Origin: Pseudomaricurvus hydrocarbonicus | GTDB taxonomy: Bacteria > Pseudomonadota > Gammaproteobacteria > Pseudomonadales > Cellvibrionaceae | Assembly (NCBI RefSeq): GCF_011602365.1 | Contig: NZ_JAAONZ010000020.1 | Coordinates: 1 to 64,000, forward strand | Direction: 5' to 3' | Length of the DNA stretch: 64,000 bases | Shown here: positions 1 through 7,314 of the stretch, piece after piece | Layout of the letters: each line of letters starts with the position of its first letter | How positions within the stretch are numbered: the stretch's first letter is position 1 | Made by a program: the position numbers and the translations under genes | Notes under the pieces: model-generated | What the model was told of the DNA's origin: nothing | Databases searched by the model: none | What the model saw: only the letters and a program-made list of their open reading frames with translations

Positions 1-1
1 T

Positions 2-64
2 AAAGTTCGCGCAATGAGTGATTATGTTAAGTGGATATGGTTGAATGGTGAGCATCAAAATTAA
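2..64 (+). CDS. C-terminal tail of a cassette gene (partial)
   Basis: An open frame enters from the left edge and stops at TAA 62-64, just before a short stretch ending in CGTTAGGC that looks like the end of an attC site. Only about 20 residues are visible and nothing can be said of function. It is reported because its place in the array fits the end of the preceding cassette. Confidence 0.3.
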   Translation, partial: KVRAMSDYVKWIWLNGEHQN

Positions 65-122
65 AAGGAATGGGCTGTGGATAAGCAATCTTTAGAAAAC
101 GTTTTTCTACAGTCTCGTTAGG
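65..122 (+). repeat. Probable attC end of the first cassette
   Basis: The sequence ends in GTCTCGTTAGGC at 111-122, which fits an attC R' core (G/TTAGGC). A clear matching R'' box is not seen upstream, so the left end of the site is uncertain. Confidence 0.4.
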
Positions 123-128
123 CATCAT

Positions 129-506
129 ATGAAGTATTTAATTGGCTTTATAACAACACCGCTCTTAGGCGGCTTACTCCTGACGCTCACAGATTATATT
201 TCCTCTGGCTCATTCGGCCTCACCCTTGCAAACTTTGTTGCATGCTTCGTTTTTTCTGCATTCCCTGGGACGTTAATTGCTTACGTTTTAGCTAAGCAAC
301 AGGAGACTTCGATTGTTTGGTATTTTATCTCAGGCTGTCTTTTGGCATTAATATCTGTTTCAACCATCCTACAGATCGTACCCTTTCTTAACATTGGCCC
401 ATATAACTGGTTAAGTTACATGGCTCAATACTGGGCAATTCTTTTAGTTGGGGTAATATGTGGTGGTTACTATTTCTTTATTACAAGGCGCTGGCTTAAT
501 GCCTAA
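129..506 (+). CDS. Cassette-encoded small membrane protein
   Basis: This 125-residue protein is almost entirely hydrophobic. Four membrane spans can be drawn at about residues 3-22, 30-53, 61-84 and 97-118, so it should sit in the inner membrane with little outside the bilayer. No family motif is recognised. The start ATG lies only 7 bases after the preceding attC end and there is no obvious ribosome binding site, as is common for cassette genes. The stop codon is inside the next attC site. Function unknown. Confidence 0.75.
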   Translation: MKYLIGFITTPLLGGLLLTLTDYISSGSFGLTLANFVACFVFSAFPGTLIAYVLAKQQETSIVWYFISGCLLALISVSTILQIVPFLNIGPYNWLSYMAQYWAILLVGVICGGYYFFITRRWLNA

Positions 507-577
507 CAAGGCCAAGCACATCGCGCCGTTGGCGCTGGACTCACAACAAGTTGCTCGCCTGTGTTGGCGGCGTTAGG
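502..577 (+). repeat. attC site
   Basis: It begins CCTAACAAGGCCAAGCACA and ends TGTGTTGGCGGCGTTAGG. The two ends are imperfect inverted repeats with the usual R''-L''/L'-R' layout. The same arms recur at 4009-4104, so these two sites belong to one attC subfamily, which suggests a shared chromosomal integron origin. Confidence 0.9.
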
Positions 578-594
578 TTTAATCAAGGTTTAGA

Positions 595-1017
595 ATGAAG
601 AGATTTCTTATAGTAACTGTGGCGATATTCTTGTCAGCTTGCAGTACGATTAAAAATAAATACGATGCACCAACATATGAAGGCCATCCGATTGTGGGTA
701 CCTGGATATACTCGAAAAATGGGTGCAATGAACAGTATGAATTTACCGCAACAGGTTCTCGCTTAGTGCATTCGAATCAGGAAGTGGTAAAAGCGATATA
801 TGAAGTAACAAACGTAGATAAAGAGCGCGGCGTCTACCTGTTAAAGGATACTGTTATAGAAGACAACGGAAAACCGGATTGTTCTGGCTCAACCAGTGAT
901 ATGAGTGGAGATGTTGTTGAGGTTCTTTTGTTTATCCAGAATTTTCCTGACCGATTTAGTTTTTGCTTCAATCAGCAATTAACCAATTGTGTAGGACCAT
1001 TTGTTAAACAACGGTAG
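595..1017 (+). CDS. Cassette-encoded lipoprotein
   Basis: A 140-residue protein with a classic lipoprotein signal: a short basic start, a hydrophobic stretch and the lipobox LSAC, with the cysteine at residue 16. The mature part is polar and contains several cysteines (C44, C96 and two near the C-terminus) that could form disulfides in the periplasm. The GTWIYSKNG segment resembles lipocalin-like or META-like small lipoproteins, but this is weak. AAGG at 585-588 serves as ribosome binding site. The stop lies just before the next attC. Function unknown. Confidence 0.8.
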   Translation: MKRFLIVTVAIFLSACSTIKNKYDAPTYEGHPIVGTWIYSKNGCNEQYEFTATGSRLVHSNQEVVKAIYEVTNVDKERGVYLLKDTVIEDNGKPDCSGSTSDMSGDVVEVLLFIQNFPDRFSFCFNQQLTNCVGPFVKQR

Positions 1018-1020
1018 AAA

Positions 1021-1112
1021 CCTAACAAGCGCATGTTGTTCGCCCCTGCGGGGCTGGGACCTCCGTTCCGGCGTTTCACGCCTACACTGCGGCCCCAAAT
1101 GCGGGCGTTATG
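1021..1112 (+). repeat. attC site
   Basis: About 92 bases running from CCTAACAAGCGCATG to ATGCGGGCGTTATG, with a central region able to fold back (GCCCCTGCGGGGC and CCGTTCCGGCG). The R'' and R' boxes are good matches to the attC consensus. Confidence 0.85.
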
Positions 1113-1139
1113 TGAAAGCAATACATTGGAATAAATTTC

Positions 1140-2048
1140 ATGAGTGAAAAAAATCAAATAAAGTTCGCTTTGCACCTGAAAGATTGGAGTTACGAGACTG
1201 GGGACAAAAAATTACTCAGAAAAAAGTCCAAAGAAATAACAACAACAGAATATCTAAAAGAAATGAAAGGCAGTATCTTTTGCCCAGAATGCTGCGTTGG
1301 ACTATTTAAGTCCCCTGAGGATAAAGATTTTGACACAAATGGTAGAAAGGCGTTCTTTGCTCACACTAGCAAACACTCCCCTGACTGCGGACTGCGAGTG
1401 AAAAAGGCTGAGGGCAAAAGGTATGACAATGAGGAGCTTGCTAAAAAGGCCATAGAGGATGAAGAGCTTGTTGTTATTAAAGGGTTTATGAAAGAAAAGC
1501 CCATTCCCCCAAATATAGACGAGCCGCAAGAATATAAAGGGCATCCGAATGAAGACAAAAATGGAGGGATATCTAAAGTTCCCATTGGTCGGCATAATGG
1601 AGAGAATCTAAATCTTCCTTCTACTATCACAACTATTAGAGGCCTTTGTCGAAACTTTAATAAAAATATACATAAGTATTTTTACCTTCCGGGCCGAAAT
1701 AATGCCGTTCATCTTCAAGACTTGCTAGTTGATATTAGAGCTGTAAAGGACGTCGATGATGTCCCGAAATTGTACTTTGGTAGGGTCACTAGGTCATGGA
1801 ATTGCGGGCCAACACCACAGAATATTCGCCAGACCATGCTTGAATACAAACAAATTGGTGAATATAAAGATTTTTGCCTAAAAGCAACGGATGCTAGTTC
1901 ACAAGAGCATGGTATTGATGATGATTCAAAAGGGAAAATGGCAATCATGTATGGTGTTGTTACCGTTAGCGGAATAGGGCTTTGCATTGAAAATGTAGGA
2001 TGGGGAGAGTTCGCAGTGCTTTCAAAAAAATATGAAGACCTCCTTTAG
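1140..2048 (+). CDS. Cassette-encoded hypothetical protein with possible zinc-binding motif
   Basis: A 302-residue soluble protein. Near residues 49-85 it has CPECC, then FFAH and a downstream SPDC. Such a spaced Cys-Cys/His/Cys set resembles the zinc-binding segment at the start of CoiA-like nuclease proteins (CPEC...FAH...C). The rest has no motif I recognise; it is rich in Lys, Glu and Asp and has no signal peptide or membrane span. It is long for a cassette gene. The CoiA comparison is an impression from the motif only, and no catalytic residues could be assigned. Confidence 0.75.
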   Translation: MSEKNQIKFALHLKDWSYETGDKKLLRKKSKEITTTEYLKEMKGSIFCPECCVGLFKSPEDKDFDTNGRKAFFAHTSKHSPDCGLRVKKAEGKRYDNEELAKKAIEDEELVVIKGFMKEKPIPPNIDEPQEYKGHPNEDKNGGISKVPIGRHNGENLNLPSTITTIRGLCRNFNKNIHKYFYLPGRNNAVHLQDLLVDIRAVKDVDDVPKLYFGRVTRSWNCGPTPQNIRQTMLEYKQIGEYKDFCLKATDASSQEHGIDDDSKGKMAIMYGVVTVSGIGLCIENVGWGEFAVLSKKYEDLL

Positions 2049-2054
2049 CTCATC

Positions 2055-2134
2055 ACATAACAAGACAATGGTTCGGATTTTTGTAAGCTCCGGCTTCGCC
2101 TCTACTTACAAAAACCGCACATTTCGGCGTTAGA
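2055..2134 (+). repeat. attC site
   Basis: Starts CATAACAAGACAATGG and ends ATTTCGGCGTTAGA. An inner hairpin pairs TTTTTGTAAG with CTTACAAAAA, with a short loop between the arms. This is a typical folded attC. Confidence 0.88.
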
Positions 2135-2151
2135 AATCAATCGGGATTAGC

Positions 2152-2652
2152 ATGGACATCAATTGGCAGGGCTTAATCACGGGCGCAATATCAGTTTTTG
2201 TGATTACGTACTTTATTAAAAGAGCTACCTACGCTGCGCAAGAAGGTGAATTAAAATTCGGGCTATTTATGAAGGGCTTGGGCTTGGCCTGCTTGTTATT
2301 TTCGGTAGTTCCATTCCTTGTATTTATAACTGGAAATTATCAAATAGATAAACCTGGAGAAACAACAGCTCTTATTGGTTTAACCATTGGTTTTGGCGTT
2401 GGTGCTATTTATACCTTGGTTGAAGGGTTCTTTGTAAAAGGCACTTATGATGACACTGAAATTTTCTTCTCAACTCCTTGGTCTGGCAAGAAAATCGAGA
2501 AATGGAATGATCTTGATTCAGTAAGTTTTAACGGCTGGTGTTATTGGTATGTGCTCAAATTCAAGAGCGGAAAAGTAATTCGGTTATCGTCATATTTAGG
2601 CGGTCATGGCTATTTATTAGAGTTTTTGCAGGATCGTGGCTATGATTTCTAA
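2152..2652 (+). CDS. Cassette-encoded membrane protein with soluble C-terminal domain
   Basis: A 166-residue protein. A first hydrophobic segment lies at about residues 5-22, followed by two stronger spans at about 42-62 and 75-98. The C-terminal 60 residues are soluble and aromatic-rich (EIFFSTPW, YWYVLKFKSGK), a pattern like the small PH-like or YcxB-like domains found after membrane anchors. GGGA upstream of ATG 2152 is a plausible ribosome binding site. The stop codon touches the next attC. No function can be assigned. Confidence 0.72.
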   Translation: MDINWQGLITGAISVFVITYFIKRATYAAQEGELKFGLFMKGLGLACLLFSVVPFLVFITGNYQIDKPGETTALIGLTIGFGVGAIYTLVEGFFVKGTYDDTEIFFSTPWSGKKIEKWNDLDSVSFNGWCYWYVLKFKSGKVIRLSSYLGGHGYLLEFLQDRGYDF

Positions 2653-2757
2653 CAATACGTGTCAGTCGGACAGTTTGTTCCGTGGCTCTTTTTGTGCTGG
2701 TCGCTACGCTAGCACAAAACGCCACTCCACAAACTGCCGCTGCACTTTGCGTTAGAT
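2649..2757 (+). repeat. attC site
   Basis: About 109 bases from TCTAACAATACGTGTCAG to TTTGCGTTAGA. Inner arms TTTTTGTGCTGG and the later CTAGCACAAAA pair, and CAGTTTGTTCCGTGGC pairs imperfectly with CCACTCCACAAACTG. It is the longest attC in the window. Confidence 0.88.
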
Positions 2758-2761
2758 TTAT

Positions 2762-3544
2762 ATGAACTCCGAACTAGATATCATCAATAAGTTAAAAGAA
2801 TCCATGAGGACTTCATGTGATGATGCATTCTATTTCTCTGATAATGAAACACAGCTGATTGACGCTGAATACCTTCTAACAGTGAATGCAGCAAAGGCAA
2901 TTAAGGAGCTCAACCACTATTTTGGCACTCCATACAAAATATGCCTTGAAAATAACACGAAGAAATTCGCTTCAGCTTGTACACCTCTAATGGCCAATGT
3001 AAAGGCGGACAATTTTCTAGGCTACAAATCTGTTATTCGAACTCCCAGCAATACACTGAGGTCTGGGAAAATTGATATTGCTATTTACACCGATCGAAAC
3101 AGTATAGATATCCCGCTATGTGCGATTGAGGTCAAAGGGTTTAATCCGTGTAAAACCCTAGTAATTGAAGATCTAGAGAGAAATGCAGAATATTTTTCTT
3201 TAAGCTCTCGAACTGGCGATTCGATTTTACCTTTTACTGTTTTTATAGCGCTCCACAGTTATAAGGGAGTTTGGAATGATGAAAAAGAGCAGTTAAACCT
3301 TTCAAAGGTTAAGAAGCGCTATCAAAGCTACATTGATGGCAATGAGAAATTAAATAGCCTGTCACAGAGTGTAGAGGTCTTTACAATTCGGCGAGGGATT
3401 CTTCCAGATCCAGAAGATCCTCATATCCAAAAATATGGATTGCAAGGAGATGAAGACTATCTTTTCATAGGCGCGGTAGTAACAACGAAGAAAAATCTAA
3501 CAAGTCAAAGCACTCGGACGCAGCAAAACTGCGCCGGTGTTTGA
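2762..3544 (+). CDS. Cassette-encoded protein, possible PD-(D/E)XK nuclease fold
   Basis: A 260-residue soluble protein. Near residues 103-128 it reads SGKIDIAIYTDRN, then CAIEVKG about 13 residues later. A conserved Asp at the start of a strand followed by a hydrophobic strand ending E-V-K is the hallmark of the PD-(D/E)XK nuclease superfamily, seen in restriction and repair enzymes. No methyltransferase or other partner is next to it, so it could act alone, for example in defence, or the resemblance could be only fold-level. ATG 2762 follows the attC end by 4 bases with no ribosome binding site. The frame reads through the next attC's R'' box before stopping at 3542. Confidence 0.7.
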   Translation: MNSELDIINKLKESMRTSCDDAFYFSDNETQLIDAEYLLTVNAAKAIKELNHYFGTPYKICLENNTKKFASACTPLMANVKADNFLGYKSVIRTPSNTLRSGKIDIAIYTDRNSIDIPLCAIEVKGFNPCKTLVIEDLERNAEYFSLSSRTGDSILPFTVFIALHSYKGVWNDEKEQLNLSKVKKRYQSYIDGNEKLNSLSQSVEVFTIRRGILPDPEDPHIQKYGLQGDEDYLFIGAVVTTKKNLTSQSTRTQQNCAGV

Positions 3545-3553
3545 AGCGTTATG
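3496..3553 (+). repeat. attC site (short)
   Basis: About 58 bases from TCTAACAAGTCAAAGCAC to GTTTGAAGCGTTATG. The centre CGGACGCAG-CAAAA-CTGCGCCGG forms a strong hairpin. This is a compact class of attC. Confidence 0.87.
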
Positions 3554-3575
3554 CGAAAAAGACAAGGAGCAGAAA

Positions 3576-4004
3576 GTGCCACTGAAGGTATTAACAATTC
3601 TATTATTTTCGATTTCTCTTTTTGGGTGTAACGCAGGGAATATAAAACCCAAGACACCTGGTGTCGGTTCCGTAAAGGTAATACCTGATGAAAAGGTATA
3701 TCTGACAGTAGATATTCAAAGTGGAAACGTTTTAAGTGTTTCACGGGGTGAGTCATCCGGAAATATCACTTTTGAGCTTTCGAAAATGTCATCAGGAATG
3801 ATGTTGTCAGCCTCAAACACGCTAGATCAGATTGTCAAATATGACATTTACATGATTGATTATAATGGCAATAAGCATTACACCAGTAGTTGTCCAATGA
3901 TGGCTGGGGCAGGTGTCTTTGAAAGTTGGCCACACAATATCCCACAGTTATCCATTGAGAACTTTAGAGTTCTTGCTGCCAGTGACGAGCTCGCATGTCA
4001 GTAA
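3576..4004 (+). CDS. Cassette-encoded lipoprotein
   Basis: I place the start at GTG 3576, preceded by AAGGAG at 3564-3569. An upstream in-frame start inside the attC would add 13 residues and spoil the signal peptide. From GTG the 142-residue protein opens with a lipoprotein signal ending in the lipobox LFGC. The mature part has no recognised domain and looks like a small beta-rich periplasmic protein. Its last cysteine is two residues before the stop. Function unknown. Confidence 0.75.
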   Translation: MPLKVLTILLFSISLFGCNAGNIKPKTPGVGSVKVIPDEKVYLTVDIQSGNVLSVSRGESSGNITFELSKMSSGMMLSASNTLDQIVKYDIYMIDYNGNKHYTSSCPMMAGAGVFESWPHNIPQLSIENFRVLAASDELACQ

Positions 4005-4008
4005 CATC

Positions 4009-4104
4009 GCATAACAAGGCCAAGCACAATCGTGCAATGCAAAAGACGCATTGCACTGGACGGCCTACACTACGTTTCGGCCGCCCGTGTTGGCGGCGTT
4101 GAAA
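4009..4104 (+). repeat. Last attC site of the array, joined to an IS end
   Basis: Starts CGCATAACAAGGCCAAGCAC and ends CCCGTGTTGGCGGCGTTG, the same arms as the site at 502-577. The inner arms GTGCAATGC and GCATTGCAC pair perfectly. After the R' bases GCGTT the expected AG(G/A) is replaced by GAAATTGTAG, the start of an IS1182-like left flank, so the crossover end was lost or interrupted there. Confidence 0.82.
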
Positions 4105-4171
4105 TTGTAGAAAAACTCCTAAAAATAGGTGTTTTTTGATAAAATTAGGCATCGGAAAAAGGACTACCGCC

Positions 4172-4445
4172 ATGCCAAACTTCAAAAAGTACAACTACAG
4201 CCAGTCAACGATGGTTGTCATCAATTTCTAAGAGCAGCTTCAACCCAACACCTTCGAATTTACCTTGCATCAACTGATCGACAATCACATTGATCTGTCA
4301 GCGTTTTACGACAAGTACAACAACGATACCGGGGGCCGATCTGCCTATGATCCTGCCATTCTCTTGAAAATTATTCTTTTTGCCTATTACAAAGGCATCA
4401 CCTCCAGCCGCGAAATTCAGTGGCAATGTGAGCACAACGTAGACA
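4172..4445 (+). pseudogene. IS1182-family transposase, N-terminal remnant
   Basis: From ATG 4172 the frame reads MPNFKKYNYSQSTMVV, the usual start of IS1182-type transposases (DUF772 N-terminal domain). A TAA at 4229-4231 interrupts it, where relatives have Gln. The same frame then continues with RSAYDPAILLKIILFAYYKG and TSSREIQWQCEHN. At about 4445 the homology stops abruptly and a different sequence begins. The N-terminal domain is present, but the catalytic DDE domain is gone. So the element is dead both by nonsense mutation and by truncation. It marks the right edge of the integron array. Confidence 0.85.
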
Positions 4446-5054
4446 GTGCCTGTCCTCTTCAGTTCGATGGTGGAAGGTTCCGCAAATTTGATGTGGATGT
4501 GCCACAGTTACCACGCCGTCAATCAGTGGGATATGCGCAAGCGCGGTACCAACTTGTTGGATGGCGGTGCGTTTTTCTATGACACCTACGAGACAGCCGA
4601 TGGTCGTTATGTGGCTATTGGTGCGATTGAGCCTCAGTTTTTCACAACCTTGGTGGAGAAAGCTGGCCTTGATTCGTCACGTTTCAATCTGAAGGATCAA
4701 ATGCAAGAGCAATTGTGGCCTGAGCTAAAACAGGAGTTGGCGGCGGTGATCCGCAGCAAATCCCGAGACGAGTGGTGTGAACTACTGGAGGGATCCGAAG
4801 CCTGTTTTACCCCGGTTCTGGACGCAGTCGAAGCGCCACAGCATCCACACAACCAGGCTCGCCATAATTATTTGGACATTGATGGATATTTACAGCCTGC
4901 ACCGGCACCACGCTTTAGCCGAACCCAGTCGCAGGTGAAACACGGCTTGCATCAACCCGGTGCTGATAACAGCAGTGTGCTGACGAGCCTGGGATTTTCT
5001 GCCAGCGATATAGCAGGCTTATGCGAGTCCGGCATTATCAAAAGCCGGACTTGA
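4446..5054 (+). pseudogene. CaiB/BaiF CoA-transferase family (alpha-methylacyl-CoA racemase-like), C-terminal fragment
   Basis: From about residue 17 of this frame the sequence matches the C-terminal half of class III CoA-transferases of the alpha-methylacyl-CoA racemase type: NLLDGGAFFYDTYETADGRY and GAIEPQFF, then FTPVLDAVEAPQHPH. About half of the normal roughly 380-residue protein is missing, including the catalytic Asp region of the N-terminal half. The 5' end starts inside a CCTGTCCTCTTCAGTT repeat shared with REP-like sites elsewhere in the window, so the break occurred at a mobile-repeat boundary. A terminator follows. It is unlikely to be functional. Confidence 0.8.
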
Positions 5055-5078
5055 GGCTAGCCGAGGATTTCTGGTATT

Positions 5079-5113
5079 AAAAAAAGGGTGGGCCATAAGC
5101 CCACCCTTTTTAG
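5079..5113 (+). terminator. Rho-independent terminator after the CoA-transferase fragment
   Basis: AAAAAAGGGTGGGCCATAAGCCCACCCTTTTT: an 8-bp GC-rich stem with a short loop, flanked by A and T runs. It would work in both directions. Confidence 0.88.
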
Positions 5114-5224
5114 TGAATAATATAAATAGAGCCTCTAGGTCCGCCGATCTAACTAGCTCTATATAACACCGAAGATTCCGGCGCGGGTCAGGGGGCGTGC
5201 GATTGCATTGATGCTGGCGCATCA

Positions 5225-5400
5225 CAACCCGGGTGGGTTGCGGTCAATGATTATGTACTGGAGCGGGCAGAAATCGTAGCGGCCGAGATCCGCGAGCTGG
5301 GTGTGCCTGCCTGTGCCGTGCAGGCCGACGTCGGTGATCTGATGTCGGTGAACACAGCCGTGACTCAGGTTGAAGAGGCGTTGGGGCCGATCAGTCTTCG
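5225..5400 (+). pseudogene. Short-chain dehydrogenase (FabG-like) internal fragment
   Basis: The frame containing GTC 5243 reads VNDYVLERAEIVAAEIRELG followed by QADVGDLMSV and VEEALGPI, a typical stretch of an SDR between the second Rossmann strand and the helix before the NNAG motif. The glycine-rich start, the NAG motif and the YxxxK catalytic site are all absent on either side. It is a decayed fragment about 55 residues long. Another SDR gene, intact and unrelated in position, lies at 60127. Confidence 0.7.
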
Positions 5401-5673
5401 CAATAACGCAAATCGGGGTCCTTGCTGTAGGAATAGCCCAACGCCGTGGTCTTGCTGCCCAGCGCTGGGGCGGTGAAGCTCAGTGTCATTGCCCCGTGGC
5501 GTGCACGGGTAGGCAGATACGGGGACAGTTCACTGAACTTCCCCGCTCACCACCGGGATAAGTAGACTGTCCCCTAAATTCAGTGAATTCCAGAGACATT
5601 TGACAGCCAACACGGTTGCTGCTTAGCTCATAGAAGAACCTATGGCGCTCACGGGGAGAACCGTGGGCACTAT

Positions 5674-5697
5674 TTCCCCCACTCGTTCCCCCACTCG
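5674..5697 (+). repeat. 12-bp tandem repeat, two copies
   Basis: TTCCCCCACTCG occurs twice here, 55 bases before the start codon of the downstream gene. The matching leader at 8234-8269 has three copies. Confidence 0.85.
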
Positions 5698-5751
5698 GTT
5701 TGCCAATACGCGCTGCTTTGGCGGTACTGCGGCCACAGCGGAGATCATCGC

Positions 5752-7311
5752 ATGAGATCCAACCTTCAGTTTTTTTTCGCTCTCGCTACAGTTCTTTTTG
5801 CCGCAGTAGCCAGCGGCCAGGATCACGACCTCGTGATCAAGAACGGTCGCGTCATGGACCCTGAGACCGGATTCGACCAGGTCGCGAACGTCGGCATAGA
5901 CAAAGGCGTGATTACGAAGATCACGGAGGAACCGATATCCGGTAAAGAAACCATCGATGCCACGGGACATGTGGTGGCGCCGGGGTTTATTGATTTCCAC
6001 AACCATATCGCAAATACCCCATTCGGTCAGAGGCTGGCCTTACGCGATGGCGTTACGACCCCTTTGGAGATGGAAGCAGGCGGTTACCCGATTGACATGT
6101 GGTACAAGCAATTGGAAGGGCGTTCGCAAACCAATTATGGCGCCACAGTTTCAACAGCCGGAATTCGGGAAAAGATTGCACATCCGGATTACGATACCAA
6201 TTCAGGTTCATTCATTATGGATATCACAAATCCTGATACAGAAAGTAACCCTGATCTTCAGTTTGCAACCCTGTTGGCTACTCCTGAACAGTTAGAAGAA
6301 ATGCGGCAGATGTTTATTGAAGGTGTTGAACAGGGTGGTCTTGGTATCGGAGGCCTGCCCGGTTATATGACAGATGGAACGAAAAGTGAAGAAACGATTA
6401 TGTGGCAACAGGTGGCCGGGAAATATGGTCTGGCGGTTTATATTCACGGACGTTTCTCCAGCCAGATGCCGCCAACCTCCGGCATCCTGGGGACTCAGGA
6501 GTTCCTTGCCAGTGTCGGTATCTATGGTGGTGGCTTATATGTCCACCATGTCCATCAGCAAACCCTGGATCTCACACCCACTGTATTGGATTTGATCGAA
6601 GATGCCCAAAATAAAGGAATGAAGGTTCTTGCCGAGATCTACCCGTACTATCAGGGACAGACCATCGTATCAGCTGATTATTTAAAGCCGGAAACGTATG
6701 AGCGCAACATGGGTCGTGACTACGGTGACCTATTGGAAATTTCGAACATGCAGCCATTGACGAAGGAACGATACGAGGAAATGATAAAAACGAGCCCGCA
6801 AGACCAAGTTATTTTTGGTGGAATCTCAGAAGAGGGCATGCTCAGTGCATTGGCCGACCCCAGAACGGTGGTAGGAAGCGATGCACCGCCCATGGTAATC
6901 CCGGCAACAGGCAAATCGGCCATGGATTTTGATGTACCCTTCGAGTCGGTATCGGGGCACCCCCGAGCTGCCGGAACCCATGCCAAGGTGTTGAAACTTG
7001 TACGCGAAAAAGAGCTGATGCCACTGATGCTGGCTATTAAAAAAATGACCATCATGCACGCTAATTGGCTGGAAGAGAATGGCGCAAAATCGATGTCCCA
7101 GAAAGGTAGACTGCAAGTAGGAAAAGATGCCGATATCACGATCTTCAATCCGGTAACCGTGACCGACAATTCCACCTATAAACAAGGGGCATTGCCGTCA
7201 ACCGGCATACCCTATGTGGTGGTCAATGGTACTGTAGTAGTCAAAGATTCAAAAGTACTGGAGGGTGTCTATCCCGGTAAAGCCATCAAGAATGATGTTG
7301 TAAAACAATAG
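5752..7311 (+). CDS. Exported N-acyl-D-amino-acid deacylase-type amidohydrolase, copy A1
   Basis: A 519-residue metal-dependent amidohydrolase with a cleavable signal peptide (about residues 1-22, ending AVASGQ), so it should act in the periplasm. The metal motif HNH is at residues 83-85, followed by DGVTTPLEMEAGG and [14 protein letters not shown], then [27 protein letters not shown] and GSDAPP. This series, and the tail [18 protein letters not shown], match the branch of the family that removes acyl groups from N-acyl-D-glutamate, where a Glu replaces the Cys ligand of classic D-aminoacylases. GGAG precedes the start. The probable role is recycling of acylated D-amino acids or peptidoglycan-derived compounds; the substrate is inferred. 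Confidence 0.88.
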   Translation: MRSNLQFFFALATVLFAAVASGQDHDLVIKNGRVMDPETGFDQVANVGIDKGVITKITEEPISGKETIDATGHVVAPGFIDFHNHIANTPFGQRLALRDGVTTPLEMEAGGYPIDMWYKQLEGRSQTNYGATVSTAGIREKIAHPDYDTNSGSFIMDITNPDTESNPDLQFATLLATPEQLEEMRQMFIEGVEQGGLGIGGLPGYMTDGTKSEETIMWQQVAGKYGLAVYIHGRFSSQMPPTSGILGTQEFLASVGIYGGGLYVHHVHQQTLDLTPTVLDLIEDAQNKGMKVLAEIYPYYQGQTIVSADYLKPETYERNMGRDYGDLLEISNMQPLTKERYEEMIKTSPQDQVIFGGISEEGMLSALADPRTVVGSDAPPMVIPATGKSAMDFDVPFESVSGHPRAAGTHAKVLKLVREKELMPLMLAIKKMTIMHANWLEENGAKSMSQKGRLQVGKDADITIFNPVTVTDNSTYKQGALPSTGIPYVVVNGTVVVKDSKVLEGVYPGKAIKNDVVKQ

Positions 7312-7314
7312 CTT

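Larger units (their letters stand above)
1..4104 (+). mobile_element. Integron gene-cassette array (distal part)
   Basis: Seven short genes, all on the + strand, are separated by imperfect palindromes that start with YMTAACAA and end with GCGTTA(G/T), the R'' and R' ends of attC recombination sites. Several genes stop inside or right beside the next attC, as cassettes do. No integrase or attI is in the window. Because cassette genes normally point away from attI, the integrase should lie to the left. The array ends at about 4104, where an IS remnant begins. The cassette pattern is directly visible. Which integrase mobilises it is unknown. Confidence 0.88.

Noticed and set aside
5623-6006. Minus-strand frame covering the leader and 5' end of deacylase A1, repeated at 8183-8578
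   Set aside because: Both copies simply mirror the duplicated coding DNA. No domain or ribosome binding site.
6720-7175. Minus-strand frame within A1, repeated at 9292-9747
   Set aside because: Mirror of a conserved enzyme; composition is that of an antisense reading.
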